This document shows positions 1 to 9,753 of a stretch of DNA of 64,000 nt, piece by piece (within the stretch, counting starts at the first letter, position 1; every line of letters begins with the position of its first letter). The notes beneath the pieces were generated by a model, which made no database searches, was not told the origin of the DNA, and saw only the letters and a program-made list of their open reading frames with translations. A program made the position numbers and the translations under genes. This DNA comes from Salinicola lusitanus (GTDB lineage Bacteria; Pseudomonadota; Gammaproteobacteria; Pseudomonadales; Halomonadaceae): assembly GCF_003206045.1 (NCBI RefSeq), contig NZ_PZJM01000004.1, positions 684,785 through 748,784 of the forward strand. The letters are read 5' to 3'.

Positions 1-845
1 ATTTCTTGCGGACCTCGCGGAAGTAGTCGCCGATCTCCTTCAAAGCCACCAGGTCCAGGCCGGTGTCGTAGGGCGTGTCCTGGAACGCCGCCACCATCGC
101 CTCGGTCGACGGATGGCTGGTGCCTCCGGCAAAGGCGGAGATGCAGGTATCGATATGTCGACACCCCGCCTCGATCGCCTTCATCTGGCTCAGGGACGCG
201 AGCCCGGACGTGGCGTGGGCGTGGAGATGGATCGGAACCTCTACCGCCTCGACCAGCGCCTCCACCAGCTCACCGGTCGCATAGGGCGTCAGCAGACCCG
301 CCATGTCCTTGATCGCGATGGAGTCGGCCCCCATGTCGACGAGTCGCTTGGCCTGCTCGACGTACATCTCGCGGGTATGAACCGGGCTGACGGTGTAGCA
401 GATCGTCCCCTGGGCATGCTTGCCGCTGGCCTTGACCGCCTTCATGGCGGTCTCAAGATTGCGCAGGTCGTTCAACGCATCGAAGACCCGGAAGATGTCG
501 ATCCCGTTGTCGGCCGAACGCGCCACGAAGCGCTCGACGACGTCGTCCGCATAGTGACGATAGCCGAGCAGGTTCTGGCCTCGCAGCAGCATCTGCAGCG
601 GGGTGTCGGGCAGCGCCTCGCGGAGCGACTGCAGGCGTTCCCACGGGTCCTCCTTGAGGAATCGCACGCAGGCATCGAAGGTAGCACCGCCCCACACTTC
701 CAGGGAGTGGAACCCGATCGCGTCGAGCTTGGCGCAGATCGGCAGCATGTCCTCGGTGCGCATGCGCGTGGCAAGCAGCGATTGATGCCCGTCCCGCAGA
801 ACGACATCGCTAATCTTGACGGATGACGGCTCGGCTTGGTTCATT
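1..845 (-). CDS. pycB: Pyruvate carboxylase subunit B / oxaloacetate decarboxylase alpha-type carboxyltransferase (partial)
   Basis: The visible part is the N-terminal 281 residues, starting at an ATG at 845; the C-terminus, where the biotin-carrier domain should lie, is beyond the window edge. The start [19 protein letters not shown] leads into the carboxyltransferase TIM barrel: LRDGHQS near residue 17 supplies a metal-binding Asp, and HLHAHATSG further on supplies the metal-binding His pair. The family transfers CO2 from carboxybiotin to pyruvate (or the reverse). The biotin carboxylase gene lies 54 bp upstream on the same strand, and a LysR gene diverges from it, as in the two-subunit pyruvate carboxylase locus of Pseudomonas. 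That context favours anaplerotic pyruvate carboxylase over the Na+-pumping decarboxylase, for which no beta or gamma subunit is visible. Confidence 0.88.
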
Positions 846-899
846 CTTGTCTCCTGATTCTGGTCCCGATCGATTCGTCGTATTCCAAGTGGGTCCCGC

Positions 900-2315
<1,416 letters not shown>

Positions 2316-2380
2316 CGTAAGCTCTCCCGGTAGGCGGATGAACGTGGGTTACCGTTTCCCCTACGCTAGCCACCCGGGAC

Positions 2381-2410
2381 CCAATAGAAAAATTGATATT
2401 TTTTTGCCAA
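2381..2410 (-). promoter_or_regulatory. Putative sigma70-type promoter of pycA
   Basis: Read on the minus strand, TTGGCA (2410-2405) and TATTGG (2386-2381) are separated by 18 bp of A/T-rich DNA, a strong contrast with the GC-rich surroundings. The -10 is imperfect, which would suit an activator-dependent promoter. The palindrome at 2413-2430 lies immediately upstream of the -35 box. Confidence 0.45.
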
Positions 2411-2432
2411 CCTATAAGCTCTACCTTATACC
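2404..2432 (+). promoter_or_regulatory. Putative sigma70 promoter of the divergent LysR gene
   Basis: TTGCCA (2404-2409) and TATACC (2427-2432) are separated by exactly 17 bp, about 20 bp before the ATG at 2453, which predicts a very short leader. The -35 overlaps the opposing pycA -35, so the two promoters are back to back. Confidence 0.55.
2413..2430. promoter_or_regulatory. Palindromic LysR-type operator between pycA and its regulator
   Basis: Perfect dyad TATAAG-N6-CTTATA. It covers the spacer and -10 of the LysR gene promoter and abuts the -35 of pycA. This is the classical geometry for a LysR protein that represses itself and activates the divergent target. Binding by the neighbouring regulator is inferred. 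Confidence 0.55.
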
Positions 2433-2452
2433 TGACCGCGAGAGCGTAACGA

Positions 2453-3439
2453 ATGTCGAGACCCAACCTGCTCAATCGCCTGACATTTCGTCAGCTCCAG
2501 GTCTTTCAGGCCGTCCATCGGCAACAGTCCTACTCACGCGCAGCGGAGCAACTGGGCTTGACGCAGCCCGCCGTCAGCGCCCAGATCCGGCAGCTCGAGC
2601 AGGCCCTGGCCCAGCCGCTGTTCAAGTATGCCGGCAAGACGCTTCACATCCTGCCGGCCGCCGACGCGCTGGCCGCTTCGGTGCAGTCGATCTTCGGCCA
2701 GGTCTCCAGCCTTCAGATGGAGCTGTCCGAACTGGCCGGCACCATTCGCGGCGAGCTCAATCTGGCCGCCGTCTCGACCGCGCAATACGTGGTCCCGCAC
2801 ATTCTGGCCCGCTTTCGCGCCCGCTACCCGGAGGTTCAGATTCGGTTGCGCGTCTGCAACCGGGGACAGGCGCTCGAGCGGCTGGCGGAAAGGCGGGATG
2901 ACCTCGTGATCATGGGCATGGTGCCGGACGATCCCAATCTGGTCTTCATGCCCATTCTGGACAACGAATTGATCCCCGTGGTGTGGCCGGGCCATCCACT
3001 GGTGACCGCCAAGAGAGCCACCCTCGAGGATTTCGCGAGGTACTACCTGCTGATGAGGGAGCCGGGGTCGGGAGCCCGCACGGCCTTCGAGGATTTCGCG
3101 GCGCGGGAGCGCATCTCACTCCCCCACACCATCGAACTCGGCACCAACGAGGCCATCAAGCAGGGGATCATGGCGCATCTTGGAGTCGCCGTGCTACCGA
3201 GACTGGCGGTGCAACTGGAGCTCGCGTCGGGCCTGCTGGCGAGCCCGACGATACCGGGCTTCCCGCTGCGGCGCTCATGGTGCACGGTCTACCCCAAGGA
3301 TCGCTACCCGACACCGGTGACCGAGCTCTTCCTGCGCTTCGTACGCGAACTGCTGCCGGAGCTGAACGCCCATTTCCGGGCCCCCATGACGCCGATCGAG
3401 ACGCCGACCCTACTCTGCCTCCCCGCCGACGATGGCTAG
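2453..3439 (+). CDS. pycR: LysR-family regulator divergent from pyruvate carboxylase (PycR-like)
   Basis: 328-residue LysR-type transcriptional regulator. The N-terminal winged HTH is clear: LTFRQLQVFQAVHRQQSYSR and QPAVSAQIRQLEQAL in residues 10-55. The rest is a two-lobed effector-binding domain of the CbbR/CmpR type (GELNLAAVSTAQYVVPHILARF, split over residues 92-115). Position and orientation match the LysR regulator found beside pycA/pycB in pseudomonads, so it likely controls pyruvate carboxylase. The symbol rests on this synteny. A short leader and the TATAAG-N6-CTTATA dyad over its promoter suggest autoregulation. Its effector cannot be deduced. Confidence 0.85.
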   Translation: MSRPNLLNRLTFRQLQVFQAVHRQQSYSRAAEQLGLTQPAVSAQIRQLEQALAQPLFKYAGKTLHILPAADALAASVQSIFGQVSSLQMELSELAGTIRGELNLAAVSTAQYVVPHILARFRARYPEVQIRLRVCNRGQALERLAERRDDLVIMGMVPDDPNLVFMPILDNELIPVVWPGHPLVTAKRATLEDFARYYLLMREPGSGARTAFEDFAARERISLPHTIELGTNEAIKQGIMAHLGVAVLPRLAVQLELASGLLASPTIPGFPLRRSWCTVYPKDRYPTPVTELFLRFVRELLPELNAHFRAPMTPIETPTLLCLPADDG

Positions 3440-3445
3440 CATCGA

Positions 3446-3976
3446 TCAGGCCTGAACCTGCACCTCGCGCAGATTGGCGCGAACACGCAGCACGTGCAGA
3501 TGGATCAGCTCCTCGGCCTGGGCGGCGAGCAACTTCATGCGCTGCATGCTGGTCTCTTCGAAGGTGCGCGGGAGCGTGTCGATCAGACAGAGGGTACCGA
3601 CACAGATGTCCGGCGCCACGAACAGCGGATAGCCCGCATAGAAGCGTATGAAGGGCGCCCCCGTCACCAGCGGGTTGTCCGAAAACCTGGGATCTCGCAG
3701 CGCGTTGTTGATCACCATCGGCTGGCCGTCGGCCACGACATGGCCGCAGAAGGAGATCCGCCTCGGCGTCTCGCAAACACTCAACCCCTGGCGTGACTTA
3801 AACCACTGCCGGTCTTCATCGATCAGCGTGATCAAGGACATCGGCACGTCGAAAATCTGCGTTGCCAGCTCCGTCAACCGGTCGAAGCCTTCATCCGCGT
3901 TGGAATCGAGCAGTTGCAGGTCCTGCAGGGCGCTCAAGCGCTCCTTCTCCCGCCCGGGCATGCTAGGTGCGATCAT
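3446..3976 (-). CDS. Small single-domain GAF protein
   Basis: 176 residues from the ATG at 3976; an in-frame GTG at 4000 would add eight residues. The ATG is preferred because a TACAAT -10-like box at 4011-4016 would leave the GTG almost leaderless. The whole protein is one GAF domain of the type found N-terminal to histidine kinases and diguanylate cyclases: ERLSALQDLQLLDSNADEGF, VPMSLITLIDEDRQWFKS, ISFCGHVVADGQP and CVGTLCLIDTLPR are typical. No output domain is attached, so it is a free-standing sensor or ligand-binding unit. Ligand and partner are unknown. It is convergent with the LysR gene, 6 bp away. Confidence 0.82.
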   Translation of the reverse strand: MIAPSMPGREKERLSALQDLQLLDSNADEGFDRLTELATQIFDVPMSLITLIDEDRQWFKSRQGLSVCETPRRISFCGHVVADGQPMVINNALRDPRFSDNPLVTGAPFIRFYAGYPLFVAPDICVGTLCLIDTLPRTFEETSMQRMKLLAAQAEELIHLHVLRVRANLREVQVQA

Positions 3977-4274
3977 AGTTTGACTCTTCAGTACGGACAC
4001 ATCGTCGGGGATTGTATGGATATCATCGTAGTCGCGTTCGATGAGATGGCCACGACACGGCCGCCCCTCATCGAGCCGAGATGACTGATGGGCAATCTTG
4101 GCGCGCGGAACGAATCACTACTGCAGTACGCCTCTACCGCGACGCCGGATGCGTCGACACCCGAAAAACCATCGCCGCCCAACCCCAGGGCGCTGCGGGA
4201 ATCATGCGCCAGACACGGCACGGGCCCACCGATGGAGACGGCGGGCCCGGCCGATATTCGCTTCAGACGGGGCG

Positions 4275-5264
4275 TTACTTCACTTCGACCCCATGGGCCT
4301 GCTTGTCGGCGTGGTACGAGGAGCGCACCAGCGGCCCGGAGGCGACATGGGTGAATCCCATGCTTCTGCCCTGCTCGGCAAACCAGTCGAACGTCGTGGG
4401 ATGGACCCAGCGATCGACGGGCAGATGGTTGCGGGATGGCTGCATGTACTGCCCGAGGGTCAACATGTCGACATCGTGGGCACGCAGGTCATGCATGACC
4501 TCGATGACCTGTTCGTCGGTCTCGCCCACCCCGAGCATCAGCCCCGACTTGGTCATGACCTCCGGGCGGCGCGCCTTGTAACCCTTCAACAGATCCAGCG
4601 ACCACTGGTAGTCGGCCCCGGGCCGCACCTTGCGATACAGCGACGGCACCGTCTCCAGGTTGTGGTTGAAAACGTCGGGCGCCTCGCCTTCCAGAATGTC
4701 TAGCGCCACCTGCATCCGACCGCGAAAATCGGGTACCAGAACCTCGATCTCGATCTCCGGGCTGTCACGCCGGATCTCGCGAATGCAGTTGGCGAAGTGC
4801 TGCGCGCCACCATCGCGCAGATCGTCCCGGTCCACCGAGGTCACGACGACATAGTTGAGCCGCATTTCGGCAATGGCTTCGGCCAGCTCGCGCGGCTCCT
4901 TCTCGTTGAGCGCATTGGGTCGGCCGTGCGCGACATCGCAGAACGGGCAGCGCCGGGTGCAGATGTCACCCATGATCATGAACGTCGCCGTACCGCCACT
5001 GAAGCACTCGCCCAGATTGGGACAGGATGCCTCCTCGCAGACGGTGTGCAGTCCATGCTTTCGCAGCGTCTGCTTGATATGCGTCACCTGCGGGGACACC
5101 GGCATCCTGACCCTCAGCCAATCCGGCTTCTTCGGCAGCGTTTCGGTCGGGATGACCTTGACGGGAATCCGCGACACCTTGTCGGCACCACGCAGTTTGA
5201 CACCCCGCTCGGCGCGAGCAGGTTTCTTGGCCGCGGGCGTTTGTATCACTGTCGTCTCGGTCAT
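4275..5264 (-). CDS. lipA: Lipoyl synthase
   Basis: 329-residue radical SAM enzyme that inserts two sulfur atoms into protein-bound octanoyl groups to make lipoyl cofactors. It has the auxiliary cluster motif [12 protein letters not shown], the radical [11 protein letters not shown], and the C-terminal RSSY (LVRSSYHAD) whose Ser ligates the auxiliary cluster. The N-terminal extension of about 40 residues ([20 protein letters not shown]) is basic, as in other gammaproteobacterial LipA proteins. It follows lipB by 35 bp on the same strand, giving the octanoyl transfer and sulfur insertion steps in one transcript. Confidence 0.97.
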   Translation of the reverse strand: MTETTVIQTPAAKKPARAERGVKLRGADKVSRIPVKVIPTETLPKKPDWLRVRMPVSPQVTHIKQTLRKHGLHTVCEEASCPNLGECFSGGTATFMIMGDICTRRCPFCDVAHGRPNALNEKEPRELAEAIAEMRLNYVVVTSVDRDDLRDGGAQHFANCIREIRRDSPEIEIEVLVPDFRGRMQVALDILEGEAPDVFNHNLETVPSLYRKVRPGADYQWSLDLLKGYKARRPEVMTKSGLMLGVGETDEQVIEVMHDLRAHDVDMLTLGQYMQPSRNHLPVDRWVHPTTFDWFAEQGRSMGFTHVASGPLVRSSYHADKQAHGVEVK

Positions 5265-5299
5265 AGGTCCCTTCCTGATAGGTCTTGGAACGCCGATAG

Positions 5300-5977
5300 C
5301 TACACGGTCGCTATCGGTTCAAAAGCTTGTGGCCACCGTGGTTTCACTTCGAGCTCCACCGCCAGCCGCTGCGCGAGGCAGTCGGCCAACCTGGTGGCTT
5401 CACGGTCAAACGAGATCGGCCCGGGTAGATGATCACGCAGTTGAGTCATCCTCAGGTCCGAATAGCCGCACGGATTGATGCGAGAAAATGGAGAAAGATC
5501 CATATCGACATTGAGGGCGATCCCATGAAAGCTGCACCCCCGCCGAATCCGCAGACCCAGCGAGGCAATCTTGTCGTCGCCGACATAGACCCCCGGGGCG
5601 TCCGGGCGCGCCCACGCCGAGATGCCGTGCCAGGCCAGCAGATCGACGACAGCGCCCTCGAGCAACGTCACCAGCTCGCGCACGCCCAGTCCCCGGCGAC
5701 GGACGTCCAGCAGCGGATACAGCACGATCTGGCCCGGCCCATGATAGGTCACCTGACCGCCTCGATCACTGGCCACCACCGGGATATCGCCAGGCATCAG
5801 CAGATGTTCCGGCTTGCCCGCCCGCCCCTGCGTGAACACGGGTTCGTGTTCCACCAGCCACAGCTGATCCGGCTCCTGGCTATCGCGGCCATCGGTAAAG
5901 CGCGACATCGCCTGCCAGACCGGCAGGTAGGGTTGACGCCCGAGGCGGTAGAGTGACAGCGCGGACATCGGCGTCAT
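5300..5977 (-). CDS. lipB: Lipoyl(octanoyl) transferase
   Basis: 225 residues. Transfers octanoate from acyl carrier protein to lipoyl domains of 2-oxoacid dehydrogenases and GcvH. The catalytic Lys (GDDKIASLG) and Cys ([10 protein letters not shown]) are both present, as is the [12 protein letters not shown] substrate loop. Its ATG overlaps the stop of the DUF493 gene by 4 bp (ATGA type), so the two are probably translationally coupled. The order ybeD-lipB-lipA is the standard enterobacterial and pseudomonad arrangement. Confidence 0.97.
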   Translation of the reverse strand: MTPMSALSLYRLGRQPYLPVWQAMSRFTDGRDSQEPDQLWLVEHEPVFTQGRAGKPEHLLMPGDIPVVASDRGGQVTYHGPGQIVLYPLLDVRRRGLGVRELVTLLEGAVVDLLAWHGISAWARPDAPGVYVGDDKIASLGLRIRRGCSFHGIALNVDMDLSPFSRINPCGYSDLRMTQLRDHLPGPISFDREATRLADCLAQRLAVELEVKPRWPQAFEPIATV

Positions 5978-6261
5978 AGCACCATGTGAACCCGACCGGT
6001 CGCTTTCAGATCCTGGAACAGCGCGTTCAACTGCTCCTCTCCGGTGGCATGAATGACCACGCGGAGTGACTGGAATCGGCCATTGCGGCTGTCCGACAGT
6101 TTGATCGACGCCGTATCGAATCCCGGCGCATGACGCTCGATCACGTTGCTGACGACCGCCACGAAGTCATCGGAGGCGTCGCCAACCACCCGTATCGGGT
6201 AATCGCAGGGAAACTCGACCTTGGGCCGGGGAAGATCAACATCGCTGGGAGTCTGGGTCAT
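5974..6261 (-). CDS. ybeD: DUF493 family protein YbeD
   Basis: 95 residues with an ACT-like fold expected for the family. Recognisable by [17 protein letters not shown] at residues 18-34 and the C-terminal GRVHMVL. Function is not established; the gene is nearly always between dacA and lipB in gammaproteobacteria. It is preceded by a strong 15-bp-stem hairpin (6330-6367) separating it from the carboxypeptidase gene, so it may have its own promoter or receive read-through only. Confidence 0.92.
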   Translation of the reverse strand: MTQTPSDVDLPRPKVEFPCDYPIRVVGDASDDFVAVVSNVIERHAPGFDTASIKLSDSRNGRFQSLRVVIHATGEEQLNALFQDLKATGRVHMVL

Positions 6262-6329
6262 GGCATCTGGGCATGGAAGACATTTCCGAGCATTCTACTC
6301 AACATTACCCGACTCACCAACCGAAGCCG

Positions 6330-6367
6330 ACCCAGCGCACCGGGGGAAATCTCCCGGTGCGCTGGGT
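6330..6367 (-). terminator. Long perfect hairpin downstream of the D,D-carboxypeptidase gene
   Basis: Perfect 15-bp arms ACCCAGCGCACCGGG / CCCGGTGCGCTGGGT with an 8-nt loop, 29 bp after the dacA stop on the minus strand. No T tract follows in the direction of transcription, so it may be a 3-prime-end stabiliser or a weak terminator or attenuator before ybeD. Confidence 0.5.
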
Positions 6368-6396
6368 GAGGCACCGGAGCGGCGCCTCGGCAGGAC

Positions 6397-7617
6397 TCAG
6401 TTGAACAGCCCGGTCACGAACAGCACGATGGAGTCCCAGACGCGCTTGAAGATGCTGCCCTCTTCGACGCCTTCCAGCGCGACCAGCGGCTCCTGGCCCA
6501 GCACCTCGTCACCGGACTTGATCTCCAGCGTACCGACCTGCTGCCCGGCCTGGATCGGCGCATGCAGCGTCTCCGGCAGATTGAGGCGTGCGGTCAGGTT
6601 GTCGGCACTGCCCCGGGGCACGGTCATGCTGACCGCATCCTTGACGCCGAGGCGCACGGTGTCGCTGTCGCCGCCCCAGACCCGCGCCTCGTTGAGCACG
6701 GAACCGGCATCGTAGAGCTTGCGGGTCTGGAAGAAACGGAAACCGTAGTTGAGCAAGCGCTGGGTTTCCGCCGCCCGCGCCTCATCGGAATTGGTACCCA
6801 TCACCACGGCGATCAGGCGCGTGTCCTGCTTCTTGGCGGAAGCGACCAGACAGAAGCCGGCGGCTTCCGTGTGTCCTGTCTTCAGACCGTCGACGTCCGG
6901 ATCACGCCATAGCAGGCGGTTACGGTTGGGCTGGCGAATATCGTTATAGGTGAAGTATTTCTCGGAATAGACCTGATAGTGGTCGGGAAAGTCCTTGATG
7001 ATATGGCGCGCGAGAATCGCCAGATCGTGGGCGGACGAATAGTGCTCTTCGTGCGGCAGCCCCGTGGGGTTCATGAAGTGGCTGTTCTTCATGCCCATGC
7101 GCTGGGCCTGCTGGTTCATCAGGTCGGCGAAGGCCGACTCGCTTCCGGCGACGTACTCCGACAGCGCCACGCTGGCGTCGTTGCCGGACTGCACGACCAC
7201 GCCGCGCAGCAGGTTCTCCACGCTGACCTGAGTCCCCTCCTGGATGAACATGCGCGAACCGCCCGTGCGCCAGGCGTTCTCGCTCACGCTGACCATGTCG
7301 CTGTCGGAGATACTGCCACCGTCGATCTCCTGCTCGACGATGTATGCCGTCATCATCTTGGTCAGACTGGCTGGCGGCAGCCGCTGATCGCCGTTGTGAT
7401 TCACCAGCAACTGGCCCGTGGAAGCATCCATCAGCACCCACGAAGAGGCTGCCAGATCCGGCGGCGATGGAATCAACTGACCGGGCTCGGGATTGGTCGC
7501 GGACATCTGGCTATCGGGGGTCGGCTGCTGGGCGCTGACCGGCGATGAAAGCAGTCCCAGACACAATGACGCCGAGATGACCAGACGTGAAACAGACGAA
7601 GTGAACAACGCTTTCAT
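6397..7617 (-). CDS. dacA: D-alanyl-D-alanine carboxypeptidase (PBP5/6 type)
   Basis: 406 residues. An N-terminal signal peptide (about 1-30, ending near PVSAQQ) is followed by the serine peptidase S11 domain with SLTK (LPPASLTKMM), SGN (VVQSGNDASV) and KTG (DGLKTGHTEAAG). The C-terminal beta domain ends in the amphipathic helix FKRVWDSIVLFVTGLF, which anchors the protein to the outer face of the inner membrane. It trims the terminal D-Ala from pentapeptide stems and so limits cross-linking. It sits 26 bp after rlpA in the elongation and septum operon. The dacC name is equally possible; the family has several paralogues. Confidence 0.94.
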   Translation of the reverse strand: MKALFTSSVSRLVISASLCLGLLSSPVSAQQPTPDSQMSATNPEPGQLIPSPPDLAASSWVLMDASTGQLLVNHNGDQRLPPASLTKMMTAYIVEQEIDGGSISDSDMVSVSENAWRTGGSRMFIQEGTQVSVENLLRGVVVQSGNDASVALSEYVAGSESAFADLMNQQAQRMGMKNSHFMNPTGLPHEEHYSSAHDLAILARHIIKDFPDHYQVYSEKYFTYNDIRQPNRNRLLWRDPDVDGLKTGHTEAAGFCLVASAKKQDTRLIAVVMGTNSDEARAAETQRLLNYGFRFFQTRKLYDAGSVLNEARVWGGDSDTVRLGVKDAVSMTVPRGSADNLTARLNLPETLHAPIQAGQQVGTLEIKSGDEVLGQEPLVALEGVEEGSIFKRVWDSIVLFVTGLFN

Positions 7618-7643
7618 GACAATCGGGTTCTCACTGAAAGAGG

Positions 7644-8690
7644 TTACTGAGTGGGCGCCACCAGGAACACCTGGCCGTAGCCGGCGTCTCGCAAGGTAGC
7701 TCTGATGGAGTCGAGCGACGCCAGGTCTTCGATGGGGCCGACCTGGACACGATAGAGAGGTGACGCATTGTCAATGCGAACCGGCCGCGACAGCAAGCCC
7801 TGGAGGCGGCTTTTCAGCGCCTCTGCCCCGGCCAGCGAGCCCAGCGCGGCAACTTGAACGTAGCGCTGCCCGGCGGACGAACTCGCAGCACCGGCGGCGG
7901 AGGATGTGGCTCGGTCGGGCCGCGCAGAGGCCGCGCTCGCGGGTCCACCGTCGTCGGCCGCCGCGAGCAGGGGGTCGATCGCCGCCTCGTAATCCGTCGC
8001 CGTGCCGACGCCCGACTTCGGGGCGGCCGGCCTCGATACCGGAGCCCCCGACGCAGGCCGGGGCGATCCCGACCGCGACGCCAACTCGGCACCGCCCTCC
8101 GTCGAGCTGGATCGACCATGAGTGCGTGCCCAGGCCACGGGGTCGATCGCCTCCACCTTCACCCGCCCCGTTCCGCCCTTCAGGATGCCCAGCCGGGCTG
8201 CGGCCGCGTAGGAGAGGTCGATCAGGCGATCGCTGTGAAACGGGCCACGATCGTTGACGCGCACGATGACCTTGCGACCGTTGTCGAGATTGGTGACGCG
8301 GGCGTAGGTCGGCAGCGGAAGCGAGCGATGCGCCGCCGACATCTTGTACATGTCGTAGGTTTCGCCATTGGCGGTGTCGTAGCCCTGGAACTTGACCCCG
8401 TACCACGAAGCGCGACCTTCCGCCGAGTAGCCGGTCGGGTCGTCGAGCACATGATAGGTCTTCCCCCAGACGCTATACGTCGAGCGGTTGCCGCTTCTGG
8501 ATCTGGGCTCGACCCTGGGCACCGCGTCCGGCACGTTGGCGACATCCTCGGGAGAGTCGGGATAGGCGTCCTGGTCCATCGCGTAGCGGCCGCCGCCCTG
8601 CGGGGAGCCGCCACCGCCAGCGCACCCCGCCAGTATCGATACCAGCAGGATCGCCGGCAATCCGCGCCGAGCCAGGCTACGCCCCCTCAT
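7644..8690 (-). CDS. rlpA: Septal ring lytic transglycosylase RlpA (lipoprotein)
   Basis: 348 residues. Lipobox LAGC near residue 22 gives a lipidated N-terminus. The double-psi beta-barrel spans about 90-180 (GRASWYGVKFQG, NGETYD, VRVNDRGPF, IDLSYAAAARLG), including the catalytic Asp of NDRGPF. A Ser/Pro/Ala-rich linker leads to a C-terminal SPOR domain (about 270-345, RYVQVAALGSLAGAEALKSR) that binds denuded glycan at the septum. The family cleaves peptidoglycan strands lacking stem peptides and helps daughter-cell separation. Its ATG overlaps the mltB stop by 4 bp. Confidence 0.94.
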   Translation of the reverse strand: MRGRSLARRGLPAILLVSILAGCAGGGGSPQGGGRYAMDQDAYPDSPEDVANVPDAVPRVEPRSRSGNRSTYSVWGKTYHVLDDPTGYSAEGRASWYGVKFQGYDTANGETYDMYKMSAAHRSLPLPTYARVTNLDNGRKVIVRVNDRGPFHSDRLIDLSYAAAARLGILKGGTGRVKVEAIDPVAWARTHGRSSSTEGGAELASRSGSPRPASGAPVSRPAAPKSGVGTATDYEAAIDPLLAAADDGGPASAASARPDRATSSAAGAASSSAGQRYVQVAALGSLAGAEALKSRLQGLLSRPVRIDNASPLYRVQVGPIEDLASLDSIRATLRDAGYGQVFLVAPTQ

Positions 8691-9718
8691 ATCCCCTCAT
8701 CCATGGCCGTCTGAATGCGCTGGGCCAGTGTCGCCACCGCCATGGCGTAGAGATGGCTGTGGTTGTAACGCGTGATGACGTAGAAATTGTCGAGCCCCAT
8801 GACATAGCGGACGTGGCCGTCGGCGAAATCCAGCGCCAGCGGCACGACCTTGTCCTGCGGCTGCAGATTGCCCGCCGTCGGCTGGATACCCGCGCGCGCA
8901 AGCGCCTCGACCGTAGTATCCGGCGGCTCGGTACGGTTGAACCTCACCTCCGGCGGCATCGCCTCGGGGCCACTGGCCTCGACCAGCACGGCCCGGTGGC
9001 GCTGCCAGCCATGCTCGCTGAAGTAATTGGCGATACTGCCGATGGCGTCGACCGGATTGTTCCACAGATCCTTCAGACCATCGCCGTCGAAATCGACTGC
9101 ATAGGCCTGGTAGCTCGTTGGAATGAACTGGGGATATCCCATGGCGCCGGCGTAGGAGCCGTAGAGCGTGCCGGGGTCGACCCCCTGGCCCAGCGTGATT
9201 TCGAGAAAGGCCTCGAGCTCGCCACGGAAGAATTCACCCCTCGCGGGATGGTGAAACGCCAGCGTCGACAGCGAATCGAGCACACGGCGGGTTCCCTTGT
9301 GCCGGCCGTACTGGGTCTCGACGCCCAGAATCGCCACGACGACTTCCGGCGGTACGCCGTAGCGCCGTTCGGCACGTTCCAGAGCTTCCCGGTTGGCCTC
9401 GAGAAAAGCGACCCCCTGCCTTATCCGCTCGGGCTGAATGAAGATATCGCGATACTCGTCCCAGCGCAGCCGGCGCTCGGCCGCATGGCTCATCGCCTCC
9501 AGCACCTGGGGCCGGTACTTCGCCGCCCGCATGGCGGCATCGAGCTCATCCTGCGGCACCCCCTGGCGAGCCAGCGAATCGAGCATCGCCTTCACTTCGG
9601 GGTGGGTAGCGGGATCGAAGTTCTCGTCGCCCTGCGCGACTGCATTCGCCATGCTCAGCAGCCCCGCCAGCAGTAGAGTGAGGCTGAATCGAAATTCTCG
9701 TCTCCAACGCAGCGGCAT
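8687..9718 (-). CDS. mltB: Lytic murein transglycosylase B
   Basis: 343 residues from the ATG at 9718, chosen because it gives a proper export signal (MPLRWRREFRFSLTLLLAGL, then cleavage after ANA or AQG). Upstream in-frame sequence is antisense to rodA. The catalytic Glu is in VVAILGVETQYGRHKG; the MltB signatures AGAMGYPQFIPTSY and DLWNNPVDAIGSIANYF are intact. It makes 1,6-anhydromuropeptides from peptidoglycan. Unlike E. coli MltB there is no Cys near the signal cleavage site, so this version should be soluble in the periplasm. It lies 35 bp after rodA and overlaps rlpA. Confidence 0.93.
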   Translation of the reverse strand: MPLRWRREFRFSLTLLLAGLLSMANAVAQGDENFDPATHPEVKAMLDSLARQGVPQDELDAAMRAAKYRPQVLEAMSHAAERRLRWDEYRDIFIQPERIRQGVAFLEANREALERAERRYGVPPEVVVAILGVETQYGRHKGTRRVLDSLSTLAFHHPARGEFFRGELEAFLEITLGQGVDPGTLYGSYAGAMGYPQFIPTSYQAYAVDFDGDGLKDLWNNPVDAIGSIANYFSEHGWQRHRAVLVEASGPEAMPPEVRFNRTEPPDTTVEALARAGIQPTAGNLQPQDKVVPLALDFADGHVRYVMGLDNFYVITRYNHSHLYAMAVATLAQRIQTAMDEGI

Positions 9719-9753
9719 GCGTGACTTGCTCCCTGATTGCGGCTTGCCCAGCG

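Noticed and set aside
3988-4221. 77-codon minus-strand open frame before the GAF gene
   Set aside because: No family likeness; overlaps the probable GAF promoter region.
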